Positions 33,648 to 44,743 of a stretch of DNA of 64,000 bases are shown here, piece after piece. The DNA is from Cryptomeria japonica (lineage: Eukaryota; Streptophyta; Pinopsida; Cupressales; Cupressaceae). A program made the position numbers and the translations under genes. Location of the stretch: assembly GCF_030272615.1 (NCBI RefSeq), contig NC_081413.1, positions 552,635,136 through 552,699,135 on the forward strand. The letters run 5' to 3'. Under the pieces are notes generated by a model. The model searched no databases and had not been told where the DNA came from. It saw nothing but the letters and a program-made list of their open reading frames with translations. Positions within the stretch are counted from its first letter, which is position 1, and each line of letters starts with the position of its first letter.

Positions 33648-34737
33648 TGTTAGGACCTGGGAAGGACAATTGAGAGGGGGCGTGGGTGAATCAATTGTGA
33701 ACCAGTTATCAATAAATTATAACCCAAATACAATTTATTCCAATTTAGACTTAGTACCGATAAACCAAACTTAAGTGTCAGTAAAACAGATTAACAGTTA
33801 TAGCAGTTTGGTATAACTTAATGCATGAAACAGAAAGAGAAACAACATCCACAATACATGACACAGAGATTTTGACATGGAAACCCGGTAATGGGAAAAA
33901 CCACGATGGGAAACCTTACCCACAATCAGATGATACTACTGTAGATAGTAAGTGTATACAAATGGGGTGTGCACATCTAGAAAGGCCAACCGCCTAGAGC
34001 TCACTACTTAATCACAAAATAGGAGTCACATTGACTGCAATTGGATGGTTAAATCCAATGATAATGTACTACTCAAAATAGCATCTACAATGCTGGATTC
34101 AGTACTGGTTTAAGCTCTGAAAATGAGTGCCAAACACCTTCATAACCTTAATTCAACCTTCAAATAATGTTTGTGTGATTCGCACAAGGATCTTCTTATT
34201 TTTGATCTTCAATATTTGAACACACTCATATGATCCTATATCCCGATCTTCAATAAGATCTTACAATCATATATACAAAACCTAAGACCAAATGTATAGG
34301 TCGACTCACTAAAGATATTACAATTAAATCAATTACAAATAAGTCTTGATGCGATACAACATGTTGGCTCAATACATTTACCACATTATCCAATCAATAA
34401 ACCATTTCCAAAATGTGTCATGGTGATCTAGAATACCGGTCCATAACCTAGACCTATTTGTTGGTAAAGGAAAATCTATCAACTTGATTAGACCAATAAA
34501 CAAAACACCAAATCCAAACTTCTAGTCCATGTCTTCGACATAACCAAATTATCTCTATATGATAACATCATCATTATTGTCGGTGAACAATATAACCTGC
34601 TAGTGAACATACACCAGTGACTATGCATAAGCCACTAACCATACCAGTGAACATAATGTAGACCTCCAAGAAGATAAGTGTTGACATCAATGGCAAAACC
34701 AATGCAACACATGACGAAGTCATCCATAATACCAATA
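33648..34737 (-). repeat. 5' LTR of B
   Basis: 1090 bp, homologous to 22051-23121. The terminal CA is mutated to TA (ACCAATA). It is followed by TCTTG, the right copy of the target duplication. Confidence 0.88.
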
Positions 34738-35874
34738 TCTTGATGAGGACATATATATGGAGCAGCCATAGAGTTTCATCTAGGATTCTTCCTTGGTTTG
34801 TAGACCGAGGAAATCTCTCTATGGCCTTAAGCAAGCCCCCAGGGCTTGGTACACCAAGATGGATTCCTTCCTTCTCTCAGCAGGGTTCACCAGGTGTCAT
34901 TATGGTCCGAATGTCTACATTTTGGGATAGGATGACTCACACTTGATACTTGTGCTCTATGTTGATGATTTGATCATTATAGGAAGCACCACATCCACTA
35001 TTCGCTTGGGTCTTTTGCACTACTTTCTTGGGATAGATATTTCACAGTCATCTTATGGGATTACTATTTCGTAGCCCAAGTATGCTCTTGATCTACTTGC
35101 ATGCTTTCATATGGTTGATTGTAAGCCTGCATCGACTCCCTTTCTTTTAGGAGTCAAGGTTGAGGCTAGGTGCTCTTCTCCATCAGTTGATGCCACATTT
35201 TATCGTCAGCTTGTGGGTAGTCTCATCTACTTGATTCACACATGCCCTAACATTTCATTTGCATTTGTCATGGTTTCCCACTTCATGCAGGAACCACATG
35301 AGCTTCATTATAAAGCTACCAAATGCATCCTACACTACATTTAGGGTACACATCATTATGGGATTCATTATGCAGCAAGCAATGGACTTCGGTTGGTTGG
35401 ATACACTCCGATTGGGCTAGTGATCTTGATGATCGTAAGTCTACTTTTGGTTACAACTTCCACCTTGGTTCAGGCCCCATTTGTTAGTAGAGAAAGAAGT
35501 AGCATGCTATTTCTCTCTCTTCAACTAAGGCAGAGTATCAAGGGGTTGCTAATGCAGTGATTGAGACTATTTGGATTCAACATATTCTCATAGATTTAGG
35601 GTTCTCCACTCTAGAACTGACAGTTCTATATTGTGACAATCAGAGTGCTATTGCAATCTTGAAGAACCTGGTTCAGCATCAGTGGACCAAACACATCAAG
35701 ATTCATATGTACTACATCTAAGAGCTGATTCAAGAGCATGTCATTGATTTGCAGTATTGTCCTACAGTGGATCAGGTTGCAGAGATATTCACCAAACCTT
35801 TCACTGAGAGTAAGTTCCAACAATTGCGATCTCTCTTGGGGGTGCAAGATATTTCATTAGGGGAGGCTAGCTGA
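34738..35874 (+). pseudogene. Copia pol of A, second part (RT, RNase H)
   Basis: It resumes A's RT with EDIYMEQ directly after B and continues through degraded RT and RNase H. Recognisable are LYVDDLIII-like bases (~34955-34985), LVGSLIYLIHTCPNISFA (~35210-35270), STKAEYQ-like bases (~35525), CDNQSAI (~35635) and a final TGA at 35872-35874 after ISLGEAS. Multiple frameshifts and stops show long decay. Confidence 0.82.
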
Positions 35875-36139
35875 CTTCTCCTTCCTCTCTTATGGTGGGG
35901 ACTTTTTCCCCTTTGATGTTTTGTCCTTTTTTGAGAGTCTTTTGCAAATTTTTCTCTCTTTTGGGGGGGAGTTTTTTCCCACTAGGTTTTCTCCCTTTCT
36001 TCATTTGTGAGAGATTTCATTGTATAGGTTTGCTTGCATTTGCATATTGTACATGAGTACCTATCATGGCCTAGTAGCTAGGACCCATCTTGCATTGTTG
36101 ACTTGAGTCTTCATTCCCCTAAGTTGCACTTAAGGGGGG
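35875..36139 (+). other. 3' untranslated region and PPT of A
   Basis: 265 bp, T-rich, ending in ACTTAAGGGGGG, a purine tract that touches the 3' LTR. Nothing else is recognisable. Confidence 0.7.
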
Positions 36140-36589
36140 TGTTGGTGTAATTATTTATTCTTATAGGATATAATTACACTTTACTTAAGTTAACTTAGGA
36201 TAATGCATCTCATTGTAGTTTGGATATGAGACACTTAGGGAAGTGTGCACATAGGGATATAGCTTGTAGGAGAAACTCCACCTTTTGTGGTCTTATCTTA
36301 TTGTTACATTCCATATTTGATGGGTAATCCACCTCTTGTGGAATATTATATTATTTCTCCCACCTACCCCTACTTTTTCTTACCTACCCTTGTTTCTCAT
36401 TGAGCCACATGTCATGATTGTGTGCTCACATATCCATTGGTCCTTGCCTATATATGCAGGCCTATATTTATTGTATTGGTTAACCCAGTTGATCATTTGT
36501 ATATTGATGAGAATATAATTTGTTCTTGTCATACTTTTGTCTCTCTTTTGTGCTTTTCATTATGCCCTTGATCTTGGCAAAATCTCACA
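36140..36589 (+). repeat. 3' LTR of A
   Basis: A complete 450-bp LTR, TGTTGGTGTAATT...ATCTCACA, the reference for the split 5' LTR. A TATA box CTATATATGC lies at 36448-36457. Two copies of CCACCTYTTGTGG (36278-36290 and 36329-36341) bound the segment missing from the 5' LTR. Confidence 0.9.
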
Positions 36590-37366
36590 ATTTGAATACT
36601 TGGTTTGTGAGAAAAAGATTCCCTTATCTTGCTATAATATTTGCAAACCAAGTTAGTATGTCAATTCTCCAAGCATTGACATCTCAAATTCTAATTGCAT
36701 CTAATCAGGAAATTCTTTGCAAAGGGTATCCTTGTTGCCTCCAAAAATAATGTCATCTACATACACAACCACAATGATCATGTGGTTTCCATCTTTCTTG
36801 ATGTATAAATTGTTGTCAACACTCCCATTTTTGAATCCTTGCTCCTTCAAGTATTCACCTAGCCCTAAATGTCATGCTCTAGGAGCTTTCTTTAAACCAT
36901 GCAGGGCTTTCTTCAATTGGGATACAAAGGTTTCATCATCATGTAGAAGAAACCCTTTGGGTTGCTCCATGTACACTTCTTCTTCCAAATTTCCATTGAG
37001 GAAGGCAAATTTTACATCCATTTGATATACTTTATAACCCTTGTAGGTAGAAAAGGCTAGAAATATTCTAATTGCTTCTAATCTAGCTACCGATGCAAAT
37101 GTTTCTTCAAAATCAATTCCCTCTACTTGAGAGTAACCCTTGCACACAAGTCTAGCTTTATGTCTAACAATTTTACCTTCTTCATTCATCTTATTTTGAC
37201 AGAACCATTTGGTGCCAATGAAGTACTTCTCTTTTGGTCTAGGGACTAATTTCCAAGTCTTGTTCTTCTCAATCTACTACAACTCTTCTTCCATGGCATC
37301 CATCCATTTCTGACTTTTGCTGGCCTCATTGAATGTTTTAGGTTCTACTTCAGTCATGAGGCAGAA
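36590..37366 (-). pseudogene. Copia RT of F1, resumed after A (broken)
   Basis: The minus strand reads [100 protein letters not shown], then FSQTKYS before the A junction. These are RT landmarks, including the catalytic YVDD. Stops lie at several points. Its N-terminal limit near 37366 coincides with the presumed end of gypsy element G; integrase, protease and gag of F1 are not next to it. F2 (58922-63375) has the complementary half of the same family. Confidence 0.85.
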
Positions 37367-37369
37367 GTT

Positions 37370-38510
37370 GTGTGTGTGAAAAGTGGACTTGTCTCTGTAT
37401 CTGGAATACACAACACTTCAATTAAGTCATTACAAGCATGGTTAGACAGATATAAACATGAATAATAAAACCATAACAAATCGACCCAATGCCTTCTAGT
37501 AAATGGGAGTTTAGATTGCTCTCATATTGCTAAGCTATCCAGTGACTAGACAACACCTAAACGATGGATTTTTATCTATATGAGCATGGATTTAAGCTAG
37601 ATGGATGCAAGATATAAGCTAGATATGCAAGATTAATCTAACATGATTAAAGCAATAAATTAGATAAATGATCTAAATATGGATGCAATAACTAATATGT
37701 GAATATCTAAATGCACAAATATCAATGAACCTAGAGCAAAAACAACATGATAACAATATATTCTCTAGGATTTTTGAATGAGAGATGAGAGCCTGAATTT
37801 ATAGAAAATTTAGAAAGAAACCAATGGCTTAGATCAAATGATGATGAGCAGTCAAGATTTTCCAAGAGGAAGCACAATCTAGGTGAATTGATGTGATTGG
37901 ATGCTTTTCTCAGTTTTTAAGGAAATTGAACTAAAATTAAGATAAAATTAGGAAAAAAATGATTTATTCTCTATTTCATTCAATTTTAATATTTAATTGT
38001 TTTAATTGCTTTCTTTGAGATTATTTATCAATTTCTAATTTGTTTTTCAAGTTTATCTCCAATTGATTTCTTTTCTCAAATTTTAATTCTTTTTTTGTCA
38101 ATTAATTCATTTTTTGATTTTTTTCCTTTTTGAAGATTTGAGCTCCTAATTTTCAATTCCTCTTTCTTGATTTCTTTCCTTTTTTGAAGATTTATGACAA
38201 TTTTATTTATTTTTCAAATTAATTCCTCTTTTTGATGATTTAATGGCAAATTGATTTATTTAATTAAATATGCTAGGATATTTAATAAAATAAATAAGAT
38301 AATTGTTTAAAATGATTTATTTGGAATGATTTAATTAATTAAATAAATATTTAATTAATATTGGTTGATTAATTTTGCCATGTGACATTTGATGATTAAA
38401 GAATTAATTGTGTGCTCAAGATTTATTTAATTGCCTTTGGTTAGGACCTTGGTGATGTTGTCGAGATTAGGGGCCAATGGTTTAGATGACCATTTTTAGG
38501 GTATTACATT
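37370..38510 (-). repeat. Probable 3' LTR of G
   Basis: The inner end GGGTATTACA is followed by TTTGTCCCTCTTTGAA, which on the element strand is a purine tract AAAGAGGGACAAA leading into TGTAATACCC, a normal gypsy LTR start. The outer edge lies at the junction with F1, where a GTGTGTGTG run blurs the exact base. No second LTR is in the window to confirm it. The interior is AT-rich with no coding features. Confidence 0.55.
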
Positions 38511-39606
38511 TGTCCCTCTTTGAATTGATGTGAGAGCAGCGCATTGGTTCAAAGAATAGTTGATATCTAGGAGATACCAATTCTGAACTTGATTGATCAT
38601 GAACTAGATGAAGAGCGAGGTTTTTAGCTTGATTTAAAGTGATGAAGCTGAACAGAGTCTTATTAAAGCAAAACCAATCCCGAACTTGATTGAACTAGGA
38701 ACGATAGAGAGCAAAGATACCGAACTTGAACTTGATTGATCAAGAAGCAGATCTTACTAATCTAGAACTTGATTGAACTAGACATAGTGAGTGAAGATAA
38801 AAATTGATCTTGAAATTGATTGATCAAGATACAATGAGCGAAGATAAACTGTCTAGCTTGATTCGATGCGATGAAACTGAACACCTGCTTAGATTGAGTG
38901 TGATTGAAGATACTCTGTAAACCCTTGATTGAGTTTAAACAAATAATCATCTTGAAAAAGTGATGAAACTGATTAACGTTAAGAGATTGATTCAGACAAA
39001 AACAATATCAGCTTGATATGAAGCGATGAAACTGATATGCCCCTAGAGATTGATTTGATTCAGATGATTGAGAGATCTCAACTTGATATAAAGCGGTGAA
39101 GTTGAGATGCCCCTAGCGATAAGAATTTGATTGATTTTCTTTAGTTGAAAAGATTTTTGCTTGACTTTTGATAAAGATTTGAAAATTTTCTTGACATTGA
39201 AGATGTGAGGTCATAAGGTCACGAGTATGCCCCCTCGAGAGAGAAATCGAAAGATAGCGAGGGTACATGATGATAGGCAATTTTGAGCGATGATAAGTTG
39301 TTTGAGCACAAATTGATTTAGAGGAATTTTTGAAAATTTTGTGTTGATTGATAAGAAATTGAGCGCAAAGTTGATTTGTAGAAGTTAAATTGAGATTCAA
39401 CATTGATTCATGAGAAATTGAGCACAATTAGAAGAGAGAATGAGCTTTTGATGAAAAGCGCTAAGTCATCCAAACTTTGTGAAATTGACTAGCAAGATGA
39501 TTTCAAATTTCAATTTCGATCCCAAAAATGGAGTCAGAACGGGCGAATTAGCTAAGGGTACAATTTTCACATCCATTGGAGCAAGTTGAAAAATTAGGGT
39601 TTTGGC
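38511..39606 (-). other. PPT and degenerate GAACTTGATTGA-type repeats in G
   Basis: After the PPT the sequence holds many spaced copies of GAACTTGATTGA / CTTGATTGATCAAG and AAGCGATGAAACTGA-like blocks (~38570-39430), two of them ending TGCCCCTAG(A/C)G. It is a decayed tandem-repeat region, common in large gypsy elements before the 3' LTR. No gene is seen. Confidence 0.5.
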
Positions 39607-39617
39607 TATATAAGGGG
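39607..39617 (+). promoter_or_regulatory. TATA box of the antisense gene in G
   Basis: TATATAAGGGG lies ~80 bp before ATG 39688 on the plus strand, antisense to G. Spacing and form fit a plant TATA box with a short leader. Confidence 0.5.
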
Positions 39618-39687
39618 TAAAAGTGTCATTTTCAATTCATTTTAACCCTCCAAGTTTTAAAAATTCAAAAAGCCTTCTGCGAAGAAA

Positions 39688-41806
39688 ATGGTGGTCCCTA
39701 CTCATGAGCATCGATTCAAGCACCAGAGATGACATAATCGACCTCGACACTATGAGCTAGGGGTAAGTGATCAATCTTAAGCCTCTTTATGTTCTCAATT
39801 TTGAATTTTTTTGTTCATTTTTCAAGTTTTTGACATGTTGGAAGTCGGCTTTCTCGTTTTATCGTGCGAGATAGGATCCTATCTCATACGACAAACTGTG
39901 GAAGTTTGTTTTGTCATTTGAGGCCATTAGTTTTGTCGTTCGGACCCCACCCTTATGTCGTATGACAACCTTCATAAAAGACCATTTTGTCATCCTAAGT
40001 CTAATCTTTTATCGTATGGGAGTCTTTTGTCATACAAAGCCCTATCCTAACTCGTACGAGTTGTTTTCCTTTTGTGTTTTGTCGTTTGGAAAATAGTGAA
40101 CATTTTTTAATGTCTAAACTTGAAATTTTGATTTTGCAATTTGCGTAGTTGGATTTGCATGATGTTTTGCTTCTCTTGTAGGCTTATGTGGAATGTTTTC
40201 TAATGCTTTGTTGTTTGAATTTTGCAGGTTCGGTGCCTCATGTGCTCTTCAGATGTGTTTATCCGCCTACCATGACCTTAGTGCGGCAGTTATCAGAGGT
40301 TGATCAGGCTCATATTGATTTTTGCGGCTTGACACATCTTCTTGGGTTACTAGAAATCTGTGTGAATCACAGAATGCTCATAGCATTGGTTAAGCAATTC
40401 CATTCAGAGCATAATACCTTCCATTTGCCAATTGGGGAGATGACTATCACTCCTGAGGATGTATATAGGATCCTCCGTATCCCTTTTGCTGGGGATAAGG
40501 TGGATTATGATGCAACACACCTTCCCAGTTTACAGGCAGTTAGGCATGTCTTTAGAGATCCTGATATATTGACACATTCCATTAGTTGGGACATCATGAT
40601 GAGTAGATATAGTTAGGAGTTTCCTCTAGCTTGTGTTCTAGTAGGGTTTATCGATTGTTTTCTGATGTCGGTTACGTTACACAGCCCCATCTGGGCAAGA
40701 CCGATTTTTAGCAGTGGCAGTTAGATGACCTTATAGCCATGATATTGAGACCTTACAGGGGCCTAGAGCCATGGGCTGACTGGTGGCTAGTACACAGGGA
40801 TCTTTTTATTATGCACCCAATTATTGGCAGATCGTAGACTATGGTGGAGTGATTTGTAGTATCTTGAGTGATGAGGCAGTATGGTAGGCCTCAGGGGATC
40901 TCACAAGAGTACACAACATACATGAGATATGTTGATGAGGAGAGGAAGGGATGGTCACTGAGGTTGTCCTATGCCTTGAGTATGCAGGAGCTGACTGGTT
41001 TATAGTGCCTTAGATGGGATTACATGGATGATGTTGCAGATGCGGGGGTATTTCCCTAGTATAGGGATTAGTTCTAGCAGCATCCATTCCCTAGGTTGAC
41101 AGATCCAGCGGAGTAGGATCCTTGTATTGAGGAGATTGGGGATGATGCCCCTGCACCAGGACAAGGACAGAGGCAGGGACAGGGACAAAGAGTCGAGGCT
41201 CCGAGGCGGGTAGGTGGTGATTCTGGTGCTAGTAGCAGTAGGGTTCCACCTGGAGTTGGATAATAGAGGGGTGAGGGCAGATTCCTAGGGAGTATAGGCA
41301 TGAGATTGGGTAGAGCTGGGGAGGAGAGAGAAGTGTCAAGATAGGTCTGACAGTGGAGGGAGGAGTAGGGTGGAGGTGGAGGTGGAGATGGGGGTGGAGA
41401 GCCTGTGAGAGAGCAGGGGACTGATGCAGGACGATTGATGAGAGCATGTCTTGCGGAGATGCAATCACAGTTGACAATGGCTTAGACACAGCTGGCGGAG
41501 CAAGATCGATAGCTTGCAAATCTTAGGGTTGAGTGCGATCATCAGATCTAAGGGATGAGAGCAGAGATGAGAGTAGAGATAGAGGCCTTGCAATAGGAGG
41601 TCCTTCACCAGACTAGTAGGGCAGCCTACTATGTTGCAGCATATATCATCGTAGTTCCAGTTGCGCAGCAGGTTATCCCCTACTCGCAGTATATGGCACG
41701 GTCAGAGGGAGCTCGGGCACCTCATCAGGATCTCGATCAATAGGCTCCACCTCCTCCACTAGGCGATGAGGAGAGGCTGAGAGATAGAGATTCTTTTTGT
41801 AGCTCT
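39688..41806 (+). pseudogene. Antisense plant-mobile-domain-like gene within G
   Basis: Downstream of a TATA box, a possible exon 1 (ATG 39688 to donor GGG|GTAAGTG at 39762/39763) and an intron of ~465 bp ending TTTTGCAG (40227) lead to a frame open to 40616. This encodes VLFRCVYPP, HIDFCGLTHLL, NTFHLPIGEMTITPEDVYRI and IPFAGDKVDYD. The pattern 'TFHLP-GEMT-T-EDV--IL-IP--G--V' is that of the plant mobile domain (PMD; aminotransferase-like, MAIN/MAIL family), found in host proteins and as extra ORFs in some retrotransposons. Downstream to ~41806 the frame is broken but carries Gly/Arg/Gln-rich and helical stretches, a likely C-terminal tail. Exon 1 has a stop and its phase does not join cleanly to exon 2, so this copy is decayed. 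Its function in the element is unknown. Confidence 0.65.
39862..39891. repeat. 30-bp near-perfect palindrome in the putative intron
   Basis: Arms TCGTGCGAGATAGGA and TCCTATCTCATACGA are inverted repeats with two mismatches and no spacer; the central 18 bp GAGATAGGATCCTATCTC is exact. Further short TCGTATGACAA-like words follow at 39956-40066. Confidence 0.75.
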
Positions 41807-43453
41807 GATATTTTTTGTAGACACACCCATTTTTTTGTAGCCTATATGATTCTTGCTCTGATGGGAGTTTGTATATGTCATTTGACATCATTTTGTACTC
41901 TGAATTTATACGATATATATATATATATACGAGATTTGATTTGACTTCATTTTACTTGTGTGGATTCGATTATGAGATGTTTTCTATATGTTGTAATCTA
42001 TATGTATGCATTTCTAATTTAGCATGAATGTATGAATGCAAATGATCATGGATGTCTATTTTTCTTTCTTTTTATATGCAGATAAATGAATGTGAATGAG
42101 TAATGAGTAATGCAAATTTTTCATTTTTCTATGCAATAAGATGAATGCAAATGAAGAATAATGAACTATATGAATCTATATAAAATGCTTATGTATGCAG
42201 CTAACATCTCAAAACACAAGTACTTGATCGGAGAAATGATGAAGAAAAGACCACTTAGCTTAAAAATGATGATGCTTCCAACTCTCATGTAGAAGATAAA
42301 GAGATCATTGTTACCATACCGAAATCACTCTAAATTCACAAAATGTAGAATGAAATGCAAAATGATATGCAAAATGCAACCTAAACCTAGTCACTGGATT
42401 TTGAAAACCTTAATTTTCATCATTGAGCGTTTTACAACCACAACAGGCAGATTAGAGTTCCTTGCTTTTCATGTGCAATATTAATTATCTTGTCTACAAT
42501 GACCCTTTTTTCATCCATATCCTTAGATAGATTACGCATGGACTTAGATTGCACAATAAAGAAATTCCCTCAAAATAGACAAAGAAATGATGGGAACCTC
42601 CCTGTAGCATTCAAATAAGCGGAGTCGAGGTATGTGTGGCGATTTCACCTTAATGTGAAGGCACTTATCACAGAAACCCAACTGATTAGATGTTTTTAGA
42701 TCATTGGAATCATTCCTACAAGCAGAAAATAATGAAGATATTATGCCCCCAATCCTTACTCCTCTTAGTCAAGATAGACTTCCTCGAGTTACTCAGAGAG
42801 ATAATAATTGAAAACCAATATAAAATACATCACATAAGTAAAATTTTCATTCATAGCTCAAAACTGTTTAGTGATTATTTTCCGTTATGTTGTTTTGCTT
42901 GTTTACTCAATGATAAAACTCTTCAGTGGTTAGGAGACAGGTGACTAACTTGGAGTGGACGACCGAGTATCACTGACATAAAGATGACTTGGTTGATACT
43001 ACTTAGGATATGTAAAGTGCTCTGGCAATTAACCTAAGACTAGGACAATGATTGGTTTCAATCCATGAGGGTTCCAACGAACTAGGATGTCACAAAAGTG
43101 ACTAAAATATGTACAGGCAAAAGCAAAGATGCATGAAAGAGGGGATGCATCTTTGCTTTGATAGATGGAGCACTTGAGTACAAGAGGCGCCTGTTTGCCA
43201 GGTTTTCACCTGCTTGGCAGAGATTCTTTTTTCTTTTTTACCAAGGTGCCTGTTTACCAGATTTTCACCAAGGCATTTTCTCTCTTTTGCCTTTTTTTTT
43301 TTCTTTTTTTTTTGAATTTCTTCAGGACTTTTTCTGATTTTTAGGAATTTTTCAGGACTTTTTCTAATTTTTAGGATTTTTTAGGACTTTTTCTGATTTT
43401 TAGGATTTTTTTCAGGACTTTTTAGCTGTATAGGTTGTTCGAGTAGGGAATAT
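41807..43453. other. Non-coding part of G between antisense gene and integrase
   Basis: AT-rich sequence with an (AT)n run at 41913-41929, A/T-rich words with repeated ATGAATG motifs (~42000-42170), and a T-rich tandem repeat at 43321-43434. I see no coding motif on either strand. It may hold the 3' end of the antisense transcript. Confidence 0.5.
43321..43434. repeat. Tandem repeat, ~28-31 bp unit, about four copies
   Basis: Units of the type CAGGACTTTTTCTGATTTTT plus AGGATTTTT repeat with small changes. Confidence 0.75.
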
Positions 43454-44743
43454 TTAGGTGAAGAATTTCTTCAGATGGATGTTGTTGATCAATTTGTGAA
43501 GCTATTCTCCTTCTAATGTTGAGAGTTGATAGGCACCAGAGCCAAAAGCTACAGTAACGAAGTAGGGACCCAACCAGTTGGATTCAAACTTCCCTTTGTT
43601 GTCTCGAAACTGTTGATTTTTAGGATTTTCTCTTAGAAGGTCACCAACCTAAAATTCTCTTTGTCGAACCTTCTTGTTATATCCTCTAAACATTCTCTTT
43701 TGATACACTCTGAGATGATCAAACGCCACTTGTTGACGCTCATCCAGCAATTCGAGCTCTTGCAATCTAGATATTCTATAGTCTTCATCAGTAACAAGAC
43801 CTTGCAAAGAAACTCTTAGAGATGGTATTTTCACATCAATAGGTAATACTGCTTTGGACCCATACACCAAAGAGAAAGGTGTAGCCCCAATAGGTGTTCT
43901 GATACTTGTTCTACAAGCCCACAAGGCAGGATTGAGCTACAAATGCCAATCCTTTCCAAATTTATTCATTGTTTTGTGCAAGATAGTCAATAGGTTTTTG
44001 TTAGATGCCTCGGCTTGTCCATTACCTTGAGGGTAATATGCTGATAACCAGTGTTATTTTATTTTGAATTTCTCTCTGAGTTCGTTTAGGTCTTTGTTCT
44101 TGAACTATCCTCCATTGTCAGTTATAATGGATGAAGGTATACCATACCTACAGATGATATAATTAAGAATAATAGAGCTACTTGTTTGCCAGTTGCTTTG
44201 ATGAGAAAAACCACTTCTAACCACTTAGTGAAGTACTCAGTAGCAGTGATAATAAATTTGTGTCCATTAGATGATGCAGGATTTATTTGGCCAATTAGAT
44301 CAAACACCCACTATTGAAAGGGCTAGTGTGTCATAAAGGGTATGAGATCCCTTGTTGGAGCATGGATAAGGTGCCCATGCAGTTGGCACTTTTCATAGGT
44401 TTTAGAAAATTTTATAGCTTCTTTCTCCAAGTCTGGCTAGTAGTAGTCGACCCTTAGTAGTTTTCATGCTAAAGTTAGACCATTTGAATGGGATCCACAA
44501 ACACCTTCATGAACCTTGGATAATGCGCGTTGGGACTCCTTAGTTTCTAGACATTTAAGAAAAGTATTATCTAAACTTCACCTGGATAGGTCGTTAGCAA
44601 TGATGACGTACTGCGACGCATTTCGGATTAGGTTCCTTTTTTCATTTCGGGAAAGATTAGCGAGGACAACTTGGTCACGCAGGTAAGAGTAAATGTGGCT
44701 ATAACAAGATGAGTAATGTCCAATAATAGAACAAACCATCTGG
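43454..44743 (-). pseudogene. Gypsy integrase of G (broken)
   Basis: The minus strand resumes after J with SRNEKRNLIRNAS and VIIANDLSR, then a zinc/core region with FIITATEYFTKWLE, IITDNGGQF-like bases with a stop (~44115), YYPQGNGQAEASNK (~44025) and the C-terminal NPALWACRTSIRTPIGATPF, GDLLRENP, WLGPYFV, ending at TAA 43454. These are Ty3/gypsy integrase landmarks, which join cDNA to host DNA. Many stops and shifts make it inactive. The open piece 43649-43924 is only one fragment. Confidence 0.82.

Larger units (their letters stand above)
22051..34737 (-). mobile_element. Ty1/copia retrotransposon B (Sirevirus-like), interrupted by C
   Basis: LTRs at 22051-23121 and 33648-34737 (TGTTAGGACC...ACCAACA/ACCAATA), antisense PBS at 33634-33645 and gag-pol on the minus strand. 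Flanking 5-mers are TCTAG (22046-22050) and TCTTG (34738-34742). Joining the flanks restores A's RT reading (AFLHGDL then EDIYMEQ), so the insertion point is certain. Without C it is about 6.7 kb. The frame is broken in many places. Confidence 0.92.
1429..36589 (+). mobile_element. Ty1/copia retrotransposon A (old, twice interrupted)
   Basis: It begins TGTTGGTGTAATT and ends ATCTCACA, with flanking 5-mers TTTTG (1424-1428) and ATTTG (36590-36594), a target duplication with one mismatch. It has a split 5' LTR, PBS (17029-17041), gag-pol on the plus strand, a PPT (AAGGGGGG) and a 450-bp 3' LTR (36140-36589). Elements D and B and a small LINE-like piece are inserted in it; without them it would be about 6.7 kb. 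Its reading frame is full of stops and shifts, so it is a dead copy. It lies inside the pol of F1. Confidence 0.9.

Noticed and set aside
41000-41519. Pro/Leu/Ser-rich minus-strand frames
   Set aside because: They are antisense to the Gly/Arg-rich tail of the PMD-like gene and share no motif with gypsy proteins.
41913-41929. (AT)n run as a functional site
   Set aside because: A short simple repeat with no further signal.
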